Positions 1 through 9,564 of a DNA stretch of 64,000 nucleotides are shown in pieces. The number at the start of each line of letters is the position of its first letter. Within the stretch, counting starts at the first letter, position 1. The translations under genes were made by a program, and so were the position numbers. Source of the stretch: Chryseobacterium oranimense (lineage in GTDB: Bacteria; Bacteroidota; Bacteroidia; Flavobacteriales; Weeksellaceae); contig NZ_CP104203.1 in the NCBI RefSeq assembly GCF_025244725.1, positions 3,038,001 through 3,102,000 of the forward strand, written 5' to 3'. The notes under the pieces are model-generated. The model was not told the origin of the DNA and ran no database searches. It was given only the letters and a program-made list of their open reading frames with translations.

Positions 1-3000
1 AAGAAGGAGGAGAACCGTGGGGAAGAGGCTATCTGGATTTTACCAATCCTAATGCCCTTGTTAACCGGTATTATAATCTTTACAATTATATTAATGAAAA
101 GCTGGGCGATGTTTTTACCAACCAGCAGCCTGTAGTTATTGTTATCAGTAAGGTCACAGGGTTAAGAGTTTATAAAGCCAACGGACAATATATTTCACTT
201 ACTGCCCTAAGCAATTATAATACTACTGATGATTATGGATATCCTCCACTTAATAACAAACAGAGAGGTCCAGGTTCGGAAAACTTTTCTTTAAGCAATA
301 CATCTCAGGCTTCATTATATGGTGTAGGTGCCATCAGAAACAGAAAAGTGATCCCTGGCTGGAACGGTCCTTCAAGACCTTTGATGGATATAGAAAGTGA
401 GATCAATAAATTTATAAAGTATGTAGGAATTTTCACAAATCCGACTACGGAGGAATGTCCTGTTACCTGCTTTACCATCAATGCCGGTGCCCAATCTGAC
501 TATGCTGACTGGACTAAAGCACCAAACAGTTATATCTTTACAGGTAAGGATCCAAAAAATAATGCTGATGTGGACGGCCTTTATATTCCTGTGAAAAAAG
601 CCCACGAAATGTGGTCAAAAGGTGGAGATTTTATGAAGGATGACACTGGTAACTATACCCCTATTCCTGAGCAAGGGATTGCAAAAGCAGGACTATATTG
701 GGAAGATGAGCCGGGACTTATAAAATCCGTTGCTTTAGAAGGTACAGGAGACAATGCCAGGATCAAAGTAATGGTCAATAAGGTAAAAGAAGGTAATGCA
801 GTAATATCATACAAAGTAAATGACAAGATCTACTGGTCATGGCACGTATGGGTTACCGACGATCCGGGAATCAATGGTAGTACCTACCATCACGGTTTTG
901 AAAAGAATAAAGATGGAAATACCGTGACAGACTGGAAATGGATGGACAGAAACCTTGGAGCTACCAATGCAAGTTTTGTAGGAAACGACTGGCATAAATC
1001 AGCCGGACTACAGTATCAGTGGGGAAGAAAAGACCCGTTCCCGGCATTCGGACTTAAGGACTTAAGCCTATACTCAATTAGCGGAGAGATCAATCTGAAT
1101 TATAATGATCCGGCTTTTCAGTCCAAATTCATCAAAGTAAGAGGTAATAAATATTCTTCCCAGATTAATACCGGAACAGATACTCCTAACGGAAACATCA
1201 GATTTTCTATCCAGAACCCGATCAGCTTTATTGCAACTCCAATTTATGTGGCTAAAAAAGATCAGGCATTGTTAAATGATGGCGAAGACTTTTTAAAGCA
1301 AAACAGCAATGACAGCTGGACATCGGTGGGAATCACCACATGGTTCTCAAAACAAAAATATAAGAAATATGAGCCTCCTTACCGTGAAAACATCATTGCA
1401 TGGGACCTTTGGGGAGATACACGTCAGGGTAACTATTCCGATATAGACGATGCTGTTGTTGGGGAAGCCAGTACCAGATACGCATTGAAGTCACCATATG
1501 ACCCATGTCCTTGTAACTGGAGAGTTCCTTCAAGCTACTTCTCAGGAGGAAGAAACTCCTCTACTCCAATGCCTGATGAAAACAGATACAGCCCTTGGGG
1601 GAAACATACCGGCAATACTGTTGATCCTGAATTCAATGCAACTTCATTGAATGCCGATTATCCGGGTATAAAGGTTTATCCTCAGTTTGGATTCGATTTC
1701 TCAGGAGTTTCCGGGATGAATCTTGGTAAATTCCCTATCAACGGAAATTATGAATCTTACCCTAACGGGACCAGCCCTCTAAAATACGGAACAGGATGGA
1801 TCACACCCGTCCTTAATTTCCAGGATCAGAGTGCTGATGGAGGTTTATTAACTTCTACATTCATGACTGCCTCTGAAGTTATCAATGGCGTACGTTATCC
1901 CTCATTCGGAGCTGCCGGATTGGCTTTAATATCAGATCCTTTGAGCGGATCCAAGCCAAGACCGGGATGGCATAGATTCTCAAGTAGTGCTTATACAGGC
2001 AGTGGTGGTGTTCGTTGTATTTATGACCCTAACGCCGCTTCCATGTCGCAGGAGTTTGATACCCAATATGTTTATTCAGGAAGCGGGACCTATTCTACCG
2101 AAACTTTAAAATCATGGACCAAACTTCCAAACAGTTATATTGAATACACTGATCCTGCATTGGTAACACCCAATCCAAACGGAAATACTATAGATCCAAA
2201 CAAGGATAATGACAGAATTATTGATATCCCTTTAAGAAAGGCATATGCAATGTATAAGCTCCATTTAAGTACGGACTTCTCTCTCCCGGCAGAAGGGACG
2301 AAAACCTCATCTGTAGTCTGGACTACCAATACAAGCCTAATCAAAACAATGGAAATTGTAGGTGGAGACGGCCCTATAGAGAGCGCCATATTAAGAGTTA
2401 CCTTAAATTCAAAAACATATGGTAATGCTGTAGTTGCGTTCCACATGGGTAGTGGAACCTGGTCATCAAACAAACATAATGATCCGGTATTATGGAGCTG
2501 GCATATATGGGCACCAAGAACTGTCATCACAAAGTATGATGTAGATCCTGAAAACGCTGGGAACGGAGGGGTTATTCCTGCTAACGAGCAGTTTGTAGAT
2601 CCGATGACCAGTGCAGGTGTACCTATGAAAACAACCTTTATGGACAGGGATCTCGGAGCAAAAGATAAGCTAGTGAATGAACATATTTATGAACCTTCCG
2701 GTTCCGTATTTGCATCAGGTCTGGCTGCTCCTACTACCGCTAGCTTTCCTACAGGAAATCCTGCCACACTAGCCAGATTAGCTCAAATAAGTGAAAGTGG
2801 GGGCTTGCACTATCAATGGGGAAGAAAAGATCCATTGCCAGTGTTTTACAATCCGGGACCGTCTTATTATAACTATGGAACCAATTACGCTGCATATAAT
2901 GTATTCAGACAAAATAACCCTGCCAATGCTACTACCGGGGCAATACCTTATACAGCTAATATGCCTGAATCAGATTATTTAACTTCTTATACTCAGGCTT

Positions 3001-4067
3001 ACCCTACCTATTCAGCTGCAGCTAGTGTTTCTTCATCCGATTCAAAAGCAGATAAACTGAAGAAAATAGTAAAGTATTCTGTTAACAACCCACTAAATTA
3101 TCTATATCAAACCGATGCAGCAAAATTAGACTGGGTTTCTGATGAGAATGGAAATATGCCGGAAAGATGGGGTCATGCTACCGAAAAATCTGCATACGAT
3201 CCATGCCCTGCAGGCTGGAGAGTAGTAGATCTTGAAAGCGTTTCTACCGGAATTATCCTTGGTAATTTTATTTCAAAAGGAAATACACCTTGGTTCTACA
3301 ACAAGCAATTTAATACTGCTTATGGTATAGATCCGGGAGATATTAATGCAACGGTGAAGTATGAAAATTACGATCCGGCTAAATATAACTATATCGGAGG
3401 TACTCTATATGCCTATTATTCAGGAAAAGGAGCCGTAGCTTATGGATACATATTAAACAGACCGGAATACAATATAGGTTTATTTCCTAACACGGGTATA
3501 AGAGGTTTTAACGGAGGTAATGCGATGAGCGATTATCTTAATGGCACTTCAGGTTTAAAGGCTTTCCAGTATTCCGGTATCTGGACATCTGCCAGCCAAG
3601 GTAGCGGTGGAAGCTCTTTAGGGATGCTATTTAAAACAACTTCCAATCCTTATTATTTCTTAACACCAACATTCGGTTTCCGTCCTCAGGCAGCTATGTC
3701 CTGCCGTTGTGCTGAAATTAAGTATGATGCCAATGGAAAAGAAATCGGAAGATATGAGCCATTCGCTATTCCTGTTGCGCCAAATGCTTTGGCTAAAGCA
3801 ACAAATGTTCTTGCAAAATCAGTGATCGTGGAAAAAGTAGCTCAGAACAAACTTGAGTTCTTCCCGAATCCTGTGAAGAATATGCTGTACATCAAAGGAA
3901 ATGATATCGCTAAAGAATATTATTACCAGATTTACAACCTGTCCGGCCAACTGGTAAAGTCAGGGAAATTTGAAAACGAAAGAACAGATCTTTCATCTTT
4001 AATATCAGGAGCTTATGTAGTAAGAATCAACAATTCTGAAACAGTAGTGAAAATTATTAAAGAATAA
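1..4067 (+). CDS. Giant secreted protein with two FISUMP-like modules and T9SS type A sorting domain (5' truncated)
   Basis: The reading frame is open from codon position 3 through the TAA at 4065-4067, so the gene starts left of the window; the GTG at 348 is internal and not a start. Two related modules are visible, about 470-2040 and 2050-3735. Each opens with a WTK-x-PNSYI motif and then carries WSWH-(V/I)-W, MDR-(N/D)-LGA, YQWGRKDP and YDPCP-x2-WRV. These match the Fibrobacter succinogenes major paralogous (FISUMP) domain type. From about 3850 a roughly 70-residue C-terminal domain begins (FFPNPVKNMLYIKG, ending VKIIKE), typical of T9SS type A sorting, so the product is probably exported across the outer membrane and anchored or released. 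Binding target unknown. A hairpin terminator follows directly. Confidence 0.85.
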   Translation, partial: EGGEPWGRGYLDFTNPNALVNRYYNLYNYINEKLGDVFTNQQPVVIVISKVTGLRVYKANGQYISLTALSNYNTTDDYGYPPLNNKQRGPGSENFSLSNTSQASLYGVGAIRNRKVIPGWNGPSRPLMDIESEINKFIKYVGIFTNPTTEECPVTCFTINAGAQSDYADWTKAPNSYIFTGKDPKNNADVDGLYIPVKKAHEMWSKGGDFMKDDTGNYTPIPEQGIAKAGLYWEDEPGLIKSVALEGTGDNARIKVMVNKVKEGNAVISYKVNDKIYWSWHVWVTDDPGINGSTYHHGFEKNKDGNTVTDWKWMDRNLGATNASFVGNDWHKSAGLQYQWGRKDPFPAFGLKDLSLYSISGEINLNYNDPAFQSKFIKVRGNKYSSQINTGTDTPNGNIRFSIQNPISFIATPIYVAKKDQALLNDGEDFLKQNSNDSWTSVGITTWFSKQKYKKYEPPYRENIIAWDLWGDTRQGNYSDIDDAVVGEASTRYALKSPYDPCPCNWRVPSSYFSGGRNSSTPMPDENRYSPWGKHTGNTVDPEFNATSLNADYPGIKVYPQFGFDFSGVSGMNLGKFPINGNYESYPNGTSPLKYGTGWITPVLNFQDQSADGGLLTSTFMTASEVINGVRYPSFGAAGLALISDPLSGSKPRPGWHRFSSSAYTGSGGVRCIYDPNAASMSQEFDTQYVYSGSGTYSTETLKSWTKLPNSYIEYTDPALVTPNPNGNTIDPNKDNDRIIDIPLRKAYAMYKLHLSTDFSLPAEGTKTSSVVWTTNTSLIKTMEIVGGDGPIESAILRVTLNSKTYGNAVVAFHMGSGTWSSNKHNDPVLWSWHIWAPRTVITKYDVDPENAGNGGVIPANEQFVDPMTSAGVPMKTTFMDRDLGAKDKLVNEHIYEPSGSVFASGLAAPTTASFPTGNPATLARLAQISESGGLHYQWGRKDPLPVFYNPGPSYYNYGTNYAAYNVFRQNNPANATTGAIPYTANMPESDYLTSYTQAYPTYSAAASVSSSDSKADKLKKIVKYSVNNPLNYLYQTDAAKLDWVSDENGNMPERWGHATEKSAYDPCPAGWRVVDLESVSTGIILGNFISKGNTPWFYNKQFNTAYGIDPGDINATVKYENYDPAKYNYIGGTLYAYYSGKGAVAYGYILNRPEYNIGLFPNTGIRGFNGGNAMSDYLNGTSGLKAFQYSGIWTSASQGSGGSSLGMLFKTTSNPYYFLTPTFGFRPQAAMSCRCAEIKYDANGKEIGRYEPFAIPVAPNALAKATNVLAKSVIVEKVAQNKLEFFPNPVKNMLYIKGNDIAKEYYYQIYNLSGQLVKSGKFENERTDLSSLISGAYVVRINNSETVVKIIKE

Positions 4068-4089
4068 TAGTTACAACCTGTAAATTAAG

Positions 4090-4119
4090 CCGTCACAATG
4101 CAAATTGTGGCGGTTTTTT
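4090..4119 (+). terminator. Intrinsic terminator after the giant surface protein
   Basis: A 10-bp stem (CCGTCACAAT / ATTGTGGCGG, one G-U pair) with a GCAA loop is followed by six T residues, 22 bp after the stop codon. Confidence 0.85.
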
Positions 4120-4302
4120 AGATAATTAATAATATTTTAACCTGCATTTCCAATTTTATCATTTATAGTTTGTAATTTTATGTGAGTTTTTGAGTTTAAA
4201 TTATTTGGTTTTTCAGCCCCGCTTCGTGAAGAAACACTATAAAAACAGTCACTTTAAATATGATTTTAAGCATATTTTAATATTAAACTTTGTTAAAAGT
4301 AT

Positions 4303-4331
4303 TTGTCTTTACCGCAAAAATTATATTTTTG
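4303..4331 (+). promoter_or_regulatory. Bacteroidetes-type promoter for the carbonic anhydrase/SulP operon
   Basis: TTG at 4303-4305 and TATTTTTG at 4324-4331 fit the -33 TTG and -7 TAnnTTTG elements with an 18-nt spacer. They lie about 80 bp before the ATG at 4410. Apart from this and the upstream terminator, the 342-bp gap 4068-4409 is plain AT-rich sequence. Confidence 0.6.
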
Positions 4332-4409
4332 TATGATTATTGATTTGATCTATTGAATTTAAAAATAATTTAAACGAAATAAATAATTACAATCTTTTAA
4401 TTTTAATTT

Positions 4410-5078
4410 ATGTCACAATCGTACGAAGTTATTTTCGAAAACAATAGAAAATGGGTAGAATCAAAAGTTTCAGACAATCCGGAATTCTTCCATGAGCTGG
4501 CAAAAACCCAGAACCCCGATTATTTATACATCGGATGTTCAGACAGCAGAGCTACAGCGGAAGAACTGATGGGTGCAAAACCCGGCGAAGTTTTTGTCCA
4601 CAGAAACATTGCTAATGTTGTTAATACTTTAGACATGAGTTCCACAGCAGTTATTCAATATGCAGTAGAACACCTTAAAGTAAAACACATTATCGTATGC
4701 GGACATTACAACTGCGGAGGTGTAAAAGCAGCAATGACTCCTCAGGATCTGGGGTTATTAAATCCCTGGTTGAGAAACATCCGTGATGTTTACAGATTAC
4801 ACCAGGCTGAACTGGATACTATCGAAGATGAAGGAAAGCGTTATGACAGGCTTGTAGAACTGAATGTTCAGGAGCAGTGCATCAACGTGATCAAAATGGC
4901 CTGCGTACAGGAAAGATATATTTTAGAAGAGTATCCTATTGTACACGGCTGGGTATTTGACCTTAGAACAGGTAAGATTATTGATTTGGAGATTGATTTT
5001 GAGAAAATCCTGAAAGACATCCAAAAAATATACAACCTTACAAGTTCCGATTGGGTAATGAGCAGAAAAACAAACTAG
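4410..5078 (+). CDS. can: Beta-class carbonic anhydrase
   Basis: The 222-residue protein has the length and motifs of a beta carbonic anhydrase, which interconverts CO2 and bicarbonate. The CSDSR motif supplies Cys43, Asp45 and Arg47, and GHYNCGG supplies His99 and Cys102, giving the complete Cys-His-Cys zinc site and the Asp/Arg dyad. No signal peptide is present, so it should be cytoplasmic. It is the first gene of a same-strand run with a small secreted protein (22 bp downstream), a SulP transporter and a second carbonic anhydrase. The pairing points to bicarbonate supply or pH balance. Family assignment is firm; the symbol is by analogy. Confidence 0.95.
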   Translation: MSQSYEVIFENNRKWVESKVSDNPEFFHELAKTQNPDYLYIGCSDSRATAEELMGAKPGEVFVHRNIANVVNTLDMSSTAVIQYAVEHLKVKHIIVCGHYNCGGVKAAMTPQDLGLLNPWLRNIRDVYRLHQAELDTIEDEGKRYDRLVELNVQEQCINVIKMACVQERYILEEYPIVHGWVFDLRTGKIIDLEIDFEKILKDIQKIYNLTSSDWVMSRKTN

Positions 5079-5100
5079 TTTTTCCAAAAATGAATGTAAG

Positions 5101-5400
5101 ATGAAACTCTGGAGTATTATTGTATTGACCCTTTTCCTGAACTTCACAGCACTGCCTGGCATTGCTGCAGTTGCAGGCTGGGATATTGCAAGAACCAATG
5201 TAATCATCAATGAAGAAGAGCCACATTCTCACCCATCCTCTTTTATTGTTTACGAAAAGACCCTTCCGAAAACTTTAGACGTATTCGATTATGTAAAGTT
5301 TTCCGAACCTGATCTTCAGGGCGTGTCTTTTGAGCTGATCGATGATTCCTTTCATCTGTCGCCGCTTCTTACCATATTTTCTCCGCCTCCGGAAGCTTAA
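5101..5400 (+). CDS. Small exported protein of unknown function between carbonic anhydrase and SulP
   Basis: This 99-residue protein begins with a basic residue and a hydrophobic stretch (residues 4-25) ending in small residues, so it is probably exported or membrane-tethered. After it comes an acidic-histidine motif, EEEPHSHPSS at residues 38-47, then a conserved-looking stretch with LPKTLDVFDYVKF and a proline-rich C-terminus. It lies 22 bp after the carbonic anhydrase and 136 bp before the SulP gene, and is probably co-transcribed. The EEE-x-HxH motif could bind metal, but that is inference. I do not recognise a named family. Confidence 0.7.
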   Translation: MKLWSIIVLTLFLNFTALPGIAAVAGWDIARTNVIINEEEPHSHPSSFIVYEKTLPKTLDVFDYVKFSEPDLQGVSFELIDDSFHLSPLLTIFSPPPEA

Positions 5401-5536
5401 TTTTTATAGCCAGATTTTATAGTATTCATATCAGCACTGATATCGGATACGCATGCTTAAAAATTAAAATTTCCAATCTTTTATAATTGATTATCTAAGG
5501 ACAGATCAATCGGTTATAGTATTTTTCAAAAACAAC

Positions 5537-7129
5537 ATGAAAAAAACATCATTTATAGGAGGAATCAAGGAGAATTTCCCTTCTGGGCTCGTTGTATTCT
5601 TAGTTGCGCTTCCATTATGCCTCGGAATCGCTTTAGCATCAGGAGCACCGCCGTTGTCCGGTGTAATCGCCGGGATAGTAGGCGGATTAGTTGTAGGATT
5701 TATCAGTAATTCAAATATATCAGTATCCGGACCTGCTGCAGGTCTTACAGCCATTGTTTTAACGGCTATTACAGATCTGGGAGCTTTTGAACTGTTCCTT
5801 TGTGCCGGAATCATTGCCGGTCTTATTCAACTGGTTTTAGGATTTATCCGGGCCGGGAGTATATCCAATTACTTTCCGAATAATGTTATTGAAGGAATGC
5901 TTGCCGCTATCGGTATCATTATTATTTTAAAACAAATCCCTCATGCCATGGGATTCGATAAAGATTACGAAGGGCACGAATCTATTTTTGACAACGGCCT
6001 GAATTTCGGATATTTTACAGAACTATTAGGAGCAGTACACCCTGGAGCTATCCTGGTAACGTTGGTTTCAGTAGGTATCCTTATTATCTGGGACAAAGTT
6101 CCGGCTTTAAAAAGAATGAAAATGCTTCCGGGAGCACTGGTAGCAGTAGTGGCAGGGATACTTTTAAACGAGTTGTTCAAACTGTCAGGAAGCTCATTGG
6201 CGATTGGTAGCCAGCATCTGGTTTCACTGCCCGTTCCACAATCATTGGATGATTTCAAAAATCTTGTTACGATGCCTGATTTTAATGGATTCACCAATCC
6301 TAAGGTATGGATAGTAGGGGCAACCATTGCCATTGTAGCTTCTATTGAAACGCTGCTTTGTATTGAAGCATCAGACAGATTGGACAGGCAGAGAAGAATT
6401 ACCGATACCAACCTCGAGCTTAAAGCGCAGGGAATCGGGAATCTTGTCAGCTCATTTATCGGAGGGCTGCCTATGACATCCGTAGTGGTAAGAAGTTCTG
6501 CCAATGCCAATGCAGGGGCTACTTCAAAAATGTCTGCGATGATTCATGGGGTACTGCTTCTGGTTTGTGTGCTTAGTATTCCGTTTATCCTTAATTTAAT
6601 CCCGCTTGCTACTCTTGCTGCGGTACTGATCCTGGTAGGATATAAACTGGCAAAACCTGCTACTTTCAAACATTTCTGGCACCTTGGTAAATTCCAGTTC
6701 ATCCCGTTTGTAGCTACCGTAGTCGCGGTGGTGGCTACCGATCTTCTCAAGGGAGTAGGAATCGGTCTGGCCATTTCGATATTTTATATCCTTCAGGGAA
6801 ATATGAAACGGGCTTACTATCTGAGCAGGGAAAAGCTGGATGATGCAGATGAAATTAATATTAAACTTGCTGAGGAAGTTTCTTTCCTTAATAAAGCAGC
6901 GATCAAAAAAACGCTGAAAAATGTCAAGCCCAATTCCACTGTGACCATAGACGCAAGAGGAACTTCATATATTGCCACGGACGTACTGGAAATGATCCAG
7001 GATTTCGCCAATATCAGGGCAAAAGAAGAAGATATTAATGTAGAACTGTTAGGCTTCAAAACTTCATACAAAGATTATGAAACAGATCAAGATTCTCACA
7101 TTCTTATTACACACAGAAGAGCTATGTAA
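5537..7129 (+). CDS. SulP family inorganic anion (probable bicarbonate or sulfate) transporter
   Basis: The 530-residue protein has the SulP (SLC26) layout: 10-12 hydrophobic segments over residues 15-425, then a short cytoplasmic region from about 440 that resembles a STAS domain (TVTIDARGTSYIATDVLEMI). N-terminal signatures include the LPLCLGIALASGAPP segment and SVSGPAAGLTAIV. SulP members move sulfate, bicarbonate or other anions. Carbonic anhydrase genes on both sides favour bicarbonate, as with cyanobacterial BicA, but sequence alone cannot set specificity. The ATG at 5537 is followed at once by a basic MKKTS start. The next carbonic anhydrase begins 46 bp downstream. Confidence 0.9.
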   Translation: MKKTSFIGGIKENFPSGLVVFLVALPLCLGIALASGAPPLSGVIAGIVGGLVVGFISNSNISVSGPAAGLTAIVLTAITDLGAFELFLCAGIIAGLIQLVLGFIRAGSISNYFPNNVIEGMLAAIGIIIILKQIPHAMGFDKDYEGHESIFDNGLNFGYFTELLGAVHPGAILVTLVSVGILIIWDKVPALKRMKMLPGALVAVVAGILLNELFKLSGSSLAIGSQHLVSLPVPQSLDDFKNLVTMPDFNGFTNPKVWIVGATIAIVASIETLLCIEASDRLDRQRRITDTNLELKAQGIGNLVSSFIGGLPMTSVVVRSSANANAGATSKMSAMIHGVLLLVCVLSIPFILNLIPLATLAAVLILVGYKLAKPATFKHFWHLGKFQFIPFVATVVAVVATDLLKGVGIGLAISIFYILQGNMKRAYYLSREKLDDADEINIKLAEEVSFLNKAAIKKTLKNVKPNSTVTIDARGTSYIATDVLEMIQDFANIRAKEEDINVELLGFKTSYKDYETDQDSHILITHRRAM

Positions 7130-7175
7130 GCTCAAAAACCAAAATTTTTAACTTAAAAAAGAATAAAACAATTAT

Positions 7176-7811
7176 ATGAAAGCACATACATACGAAACTC
7201 AATCTACTATTACTCCTGAAAAAGCATTAAACTTTTTAAAAGACGGGAACCAAAGATTTGTAAATAATCTGAAGGCCAACAGGGATCTTTTAGAGCAGGT
7301 AAATGCCACACGTGAAGGCCAATGGCCATTCGCAGTCGTTTTAAGCTGTATAGACAGCCGTACTTCTGCGGAACTTATCTTCGATCAGGGATTAGGAGAC
7401 ATTTTCAGCATCAGAATTGCCGGTAATTTTATCAATCAGGATATTTTAGGCTCAATGGAATTTGGCTGCAACGTTGCAGGCTCCAAGCTTGTCGTTGTTT
7501 TAGGCCATACTAAATGCGGAGCATTAAAAGGAGGTCTGGACGCAGCACAGATTCAGGAAATGGGAATGGATAATCTGAACCACTTAATTAACCATTTCGA
7601 TCCAATCATCAATGAAATTATTGAGGAGGGTGAAGAGCGTTCATCAAAAAACGGTTCGCTTCTGGAAAGATTAAACCAGCAGAACGTAAGAAGTGCAATT
7701 GAAGATATCCGTACACAAAGTTCAACGCTTAAAAAGCTTGAAGATGAAGGTAAGATTAAAATAGTCGGAGCTAATTATGATGTTGAAACCGGAGCTGTAA
7801 CCTGGCTGTAA
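7176..7811 (+). CDS. Second beta-class carbonic anhydrase
   Basis: The 211-residue protein has the beta carbonic anhydrase zinc site: CIDSR (Cys58, Asp60, Arg62) and GHTKCGALKG (His111, Cys114). It differs clearly from the enzyme at 4410-5078; the RIAGNFINQDILGSMEF segment places it in another branch of the family. No signal peptide is evident, so it is likely cytoplasmic. It closes the group carbonic anhydrase, small exported protein, SulP, carbonic anhydrase, and is followed by a strong terminator. Two distinct enzymes around one anion transporter suggest coupled CO2/bicarbonate handling. Confidence 0.93.
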   Translation: MKAHTYETQSTITPEKALNFLKDGNQRFVNNLKANRDLLEQVNATREGQWPFAVVLSCIDSRTSAELIFDQGLGDIFSIRIAGNFINQDILGSMEFGCNVAGSKLVVVLGHTKCGALKGGLDAAQIQEMGMDNLNHLINHFDPIINEIIEEGEERSSKNGSLLERLNQQNVRSAIEDIRTQSSTLKKLEDEGKIKIVGANYDVETGAVTWL

Positions 7812-7896
7812 AAGATTAAAAATCTGCACATTTATTACCTATACATGAAAATCATGGTATAGTTAGATTGGAAATTAATTTTTAAAAGTGCAACAG

Positions 7897-7930
7897 AAGA
7901 CCATCGGATTTTTCCGATGGTCTTTATTTT
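7897..7930 (+). terminator. Intrinsic terminator of the carbonic anhydrase/SulP operon
   Basis: A perfect 11-bp stem (AAGACCATCGG / CCGATGGTCTT) with a 6-nt loop is followed by TATTTT. It lies between this operon and the convergent pth gene. Confidence 0.85.
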
Positions 7931-7958
7931 AAACTGATCTGTAATGTATGTTTTTTTC

Positions 7959-8522
7959 CTATTTCCCATTGAATGCAGACATCGTATTATTGATCCCCGC
8001 AAATACAAAAGAAAGGCTGGCTTTAGAGAATTTTTCAATTCTTTCGGGAAGCTTTTCGGATTCTTCCTCATTCCAGGTTCCCAGCACATAATCTACCTGG
8101 CGTCCTTCGGAAAAGTCTGCAGAAATCCCGAACCTCAGCCTTGCATAGTTTTGGGTATTAAGCATTTCATTAATACTTTTCAATCCGTTGTGCCCGGCAT
8201 CAGAACCTTTCATCTTCATTCTTAACGTCCCGAATGGAAGGGCAAGATCGTCGGTAATAATCAGTACATTTTCCAATGGAATATTTTCTTTCTGCATCCA
8301 GAACCTTACGGCGTTTCCGGACAGGTTCATATAGGTATCCGGTTTCAGAACGAATACTTTTCTGCCTTTATATTTTCCTTCTGCCATCCATCCGAAGTTG
8401 GTGGTATTAAATGGTGCTTCAAGTGTTTCTGCTATTTTTTCAGCTACTTTAAATCCTATGTTGTGGCGTGTATTTTCGTATTCAGGGCCTTTGTTTCCAA
8501 GCCCGACTATTAAATATTTCAT
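7959..8522 (-). CDS. pth: Peptidyl-tRNA hydrolase
   Basis: The 187-residue product is a bacterial Pth, which cleaves peptidyl-tRNA released from stalled ribosomes. The N-terminus [24 protein letters not shown] carries the family start, with Asn10 and the catalytic His20 in TRHNIGF. Further signatures are TYMNLSG (Asn66), the [13 protein letters not shown] segment with its catalytic Asp, and GHNGLKS (Asn112). Length is normal for the family. It is transcribed alone from its own promoter, just past the terminator of the upstream lipoprotein gene, and faces the carbonic anhydrase operon. Confidence 0.97.
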   Translation of the reverse strand: MKYLIVGLGNKGPEYENTRHNIGFKVAEKIAETLEAPFNTTNFGWMAEGKYKGRKVFVLKPDTYMNLSGNAVRFWMQKENIPLENVLIITDDLALPFGTLRMKMKGSDAGHNGLKSINEMLNTQNYARLRFGISADFSEGRQVDYVLGTWNEEESEKLPERIEKFSKASLSFVFAGINNTMSAFNGK

Positions 8523-8536
8523 TGAGAAATTTTTTG

Positions 8537-8567
8537 CAAAATTAAGGGATAAAAAATAAAAAGCCCA
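8537..8567 (-). promoter_or_regulatory. Promoter of pth
   Basis: On the minus strand TAATTTTG (plus-strand 8537-8544) and TTG (8565-8567) fit the -7/-33 pattern with a 20-nt spacer, ending 14 bp before the pth ATG. Confidence 0.6.
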
Positions 8568-8586
8568 ATCTTATAAAAGATTGGGC
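8551..8586 (-). terminator. Terminator of the lipoprotein gene at 8607-9539
   Basis: A stem made by GCCCAATCTT and AAGATTGGGC is followed on the minus strand by a T-rich run. It overlaps the -33 element of the pth promoter, so the two transcription units abut. Confidence 0.8.
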
Positions 8587-8606
8587 CCGTATTTTAAAGA
8601 TTATCT

Positions 8607-9539
8607 TTAGAAAGGCTTGTAAATGTAGTTGACACCAAATCCTTTCGTCATATAAGTTTGTGGATCGTAGTTATAATTGGTTGTCCAGTTGATCGGAGAC
8701 GGGATAGGAGGTAAAAGATCTGTCACAGACCTTTTCCTAGGATTGTTCGGAGACAGGATATGACTTTCTCTATCATTCGAATCAGTTGATAAAAGTCTTG
8801 AAATTTTATACACTGTAGGAAGCAATGTAAATGGACTGATCTGAGTGTCGTAATTTACAAAGTCATACGCAAATCTACTGGTAGGTCTTCCCATTACACC
8901 TCCGGCCATAGGCCCGTAATTTCTTACTACTCTGGATACGTTATCACCTAAATAGGTATACCCTGTTTTGGAGTAGCTGATATAGTCAAATGGTGTTCCG
9001 GGAACATCCGGACCATTTTTCATAATGATAGAATCCAGTTTTGCAGTGGAAGCGTTATACTTTACCTCGTAATGGATTTTTGTTTTTCTTAAAAGAGTCT
9101 GAGGCCCCGGATTGGTTGCCGGCGGTACAGGCGGAGGTCTTCTGAACACGGAACGGTTCTCAGAAATAATCTGCAGTTTGTCGTTTGGTCCGTAAGTAAA
9201 CAACTGACTGTAAGAAACGCTGTCTTTATCCAGTTTCCCGTTACCATCCAGGTCCAGGAAACCGTTAAAGGTAATCTGGCTTACTTTGTTTCCGCTATAT
9301 GCAATATTGGTAATTGAAGCGCTGTCTGTGATTACTCTTGTTACCAAAAGTCCACTGTATTGATATTCTGCTAATGTATCTTTGTCTGTAATTTCTCTGT
9401 ATAATGCTCTCGGGCCATGAAGTCCTCCTGTATTGTTCAGATCCAGTAAAGGGTCCCCATTTTCGTCTAGCATGTCTTTACAGGAGTGTATTGAAGAAAA
9501 TCCCGCTATTAATAAAATAAAATAGAAAAGCTGTTTCAT
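8607..9539 (-). CDS. Lipoprotein of unknown function, related to the next one upstream
   Basis: The 310-residue product starts with a lipoprotein signal peptide ending SSIHSC, with Cys20 as the likely lipidated residue. The mature part is beta-rich with no catalytic motif I recognise. A segment LDLDGNGKLDKDS resembles a calcium-binding dockerin/EF-type loop. Near the C-terminus are NYDTQISPFTLLP and LSPNNP, which recur as NYDSKVSPFSTLP and ISPNNP in the neighbour at 9638-10510, so the two are distant paralogs. It has its own -7 box and terminator. Function unknown; probably periplasmic or outer-membrane associated. Confidence 0.8.
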   Translation of the reverse strand: MKQLFYFILLIAGFSSIHSCKDMLDENGDPLLDLNNTGGLHGPRALYREITDKDTLAEYQYSGLLVTRVITDSASITNIAYSGNKVSQITFNGFLDLDGNGKLDKDSVSYSQLFTYGPNDKLQIISENRSVFRRPPPVPPATNPGPQTLLRKTKIHYEVKYNASTAKLDSIIMKNGPDVPGTPFDYISYSKTGYTYLGDNVSRVVRNYGPMAGGVMGRPTSRFAYDFVNYDTQISPFTLLPTVYKISRLLSTDSNDRESHILSPNNPRKRSVTDLLPPIPSPINWTTNYNYDPQTYMTKGFGVNYIYKPF

Positions 9540-9564
9540 TTCCAGGTAATTGTTTATTTTTTGA

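Noticed and set aside
348..350. GTG as start of the first surface protein
   Set aside because: The frame is open from position 3 through 348 with protein-like sequence, so the GTG is internal and the gene begins outside the window.
5965..6510. 181-codon minus-strand frame inside the SulP gene
   Set aside because: Antisense to a clear transporter gene; Ser/Ile-rich translation without domains. Shadow frame.
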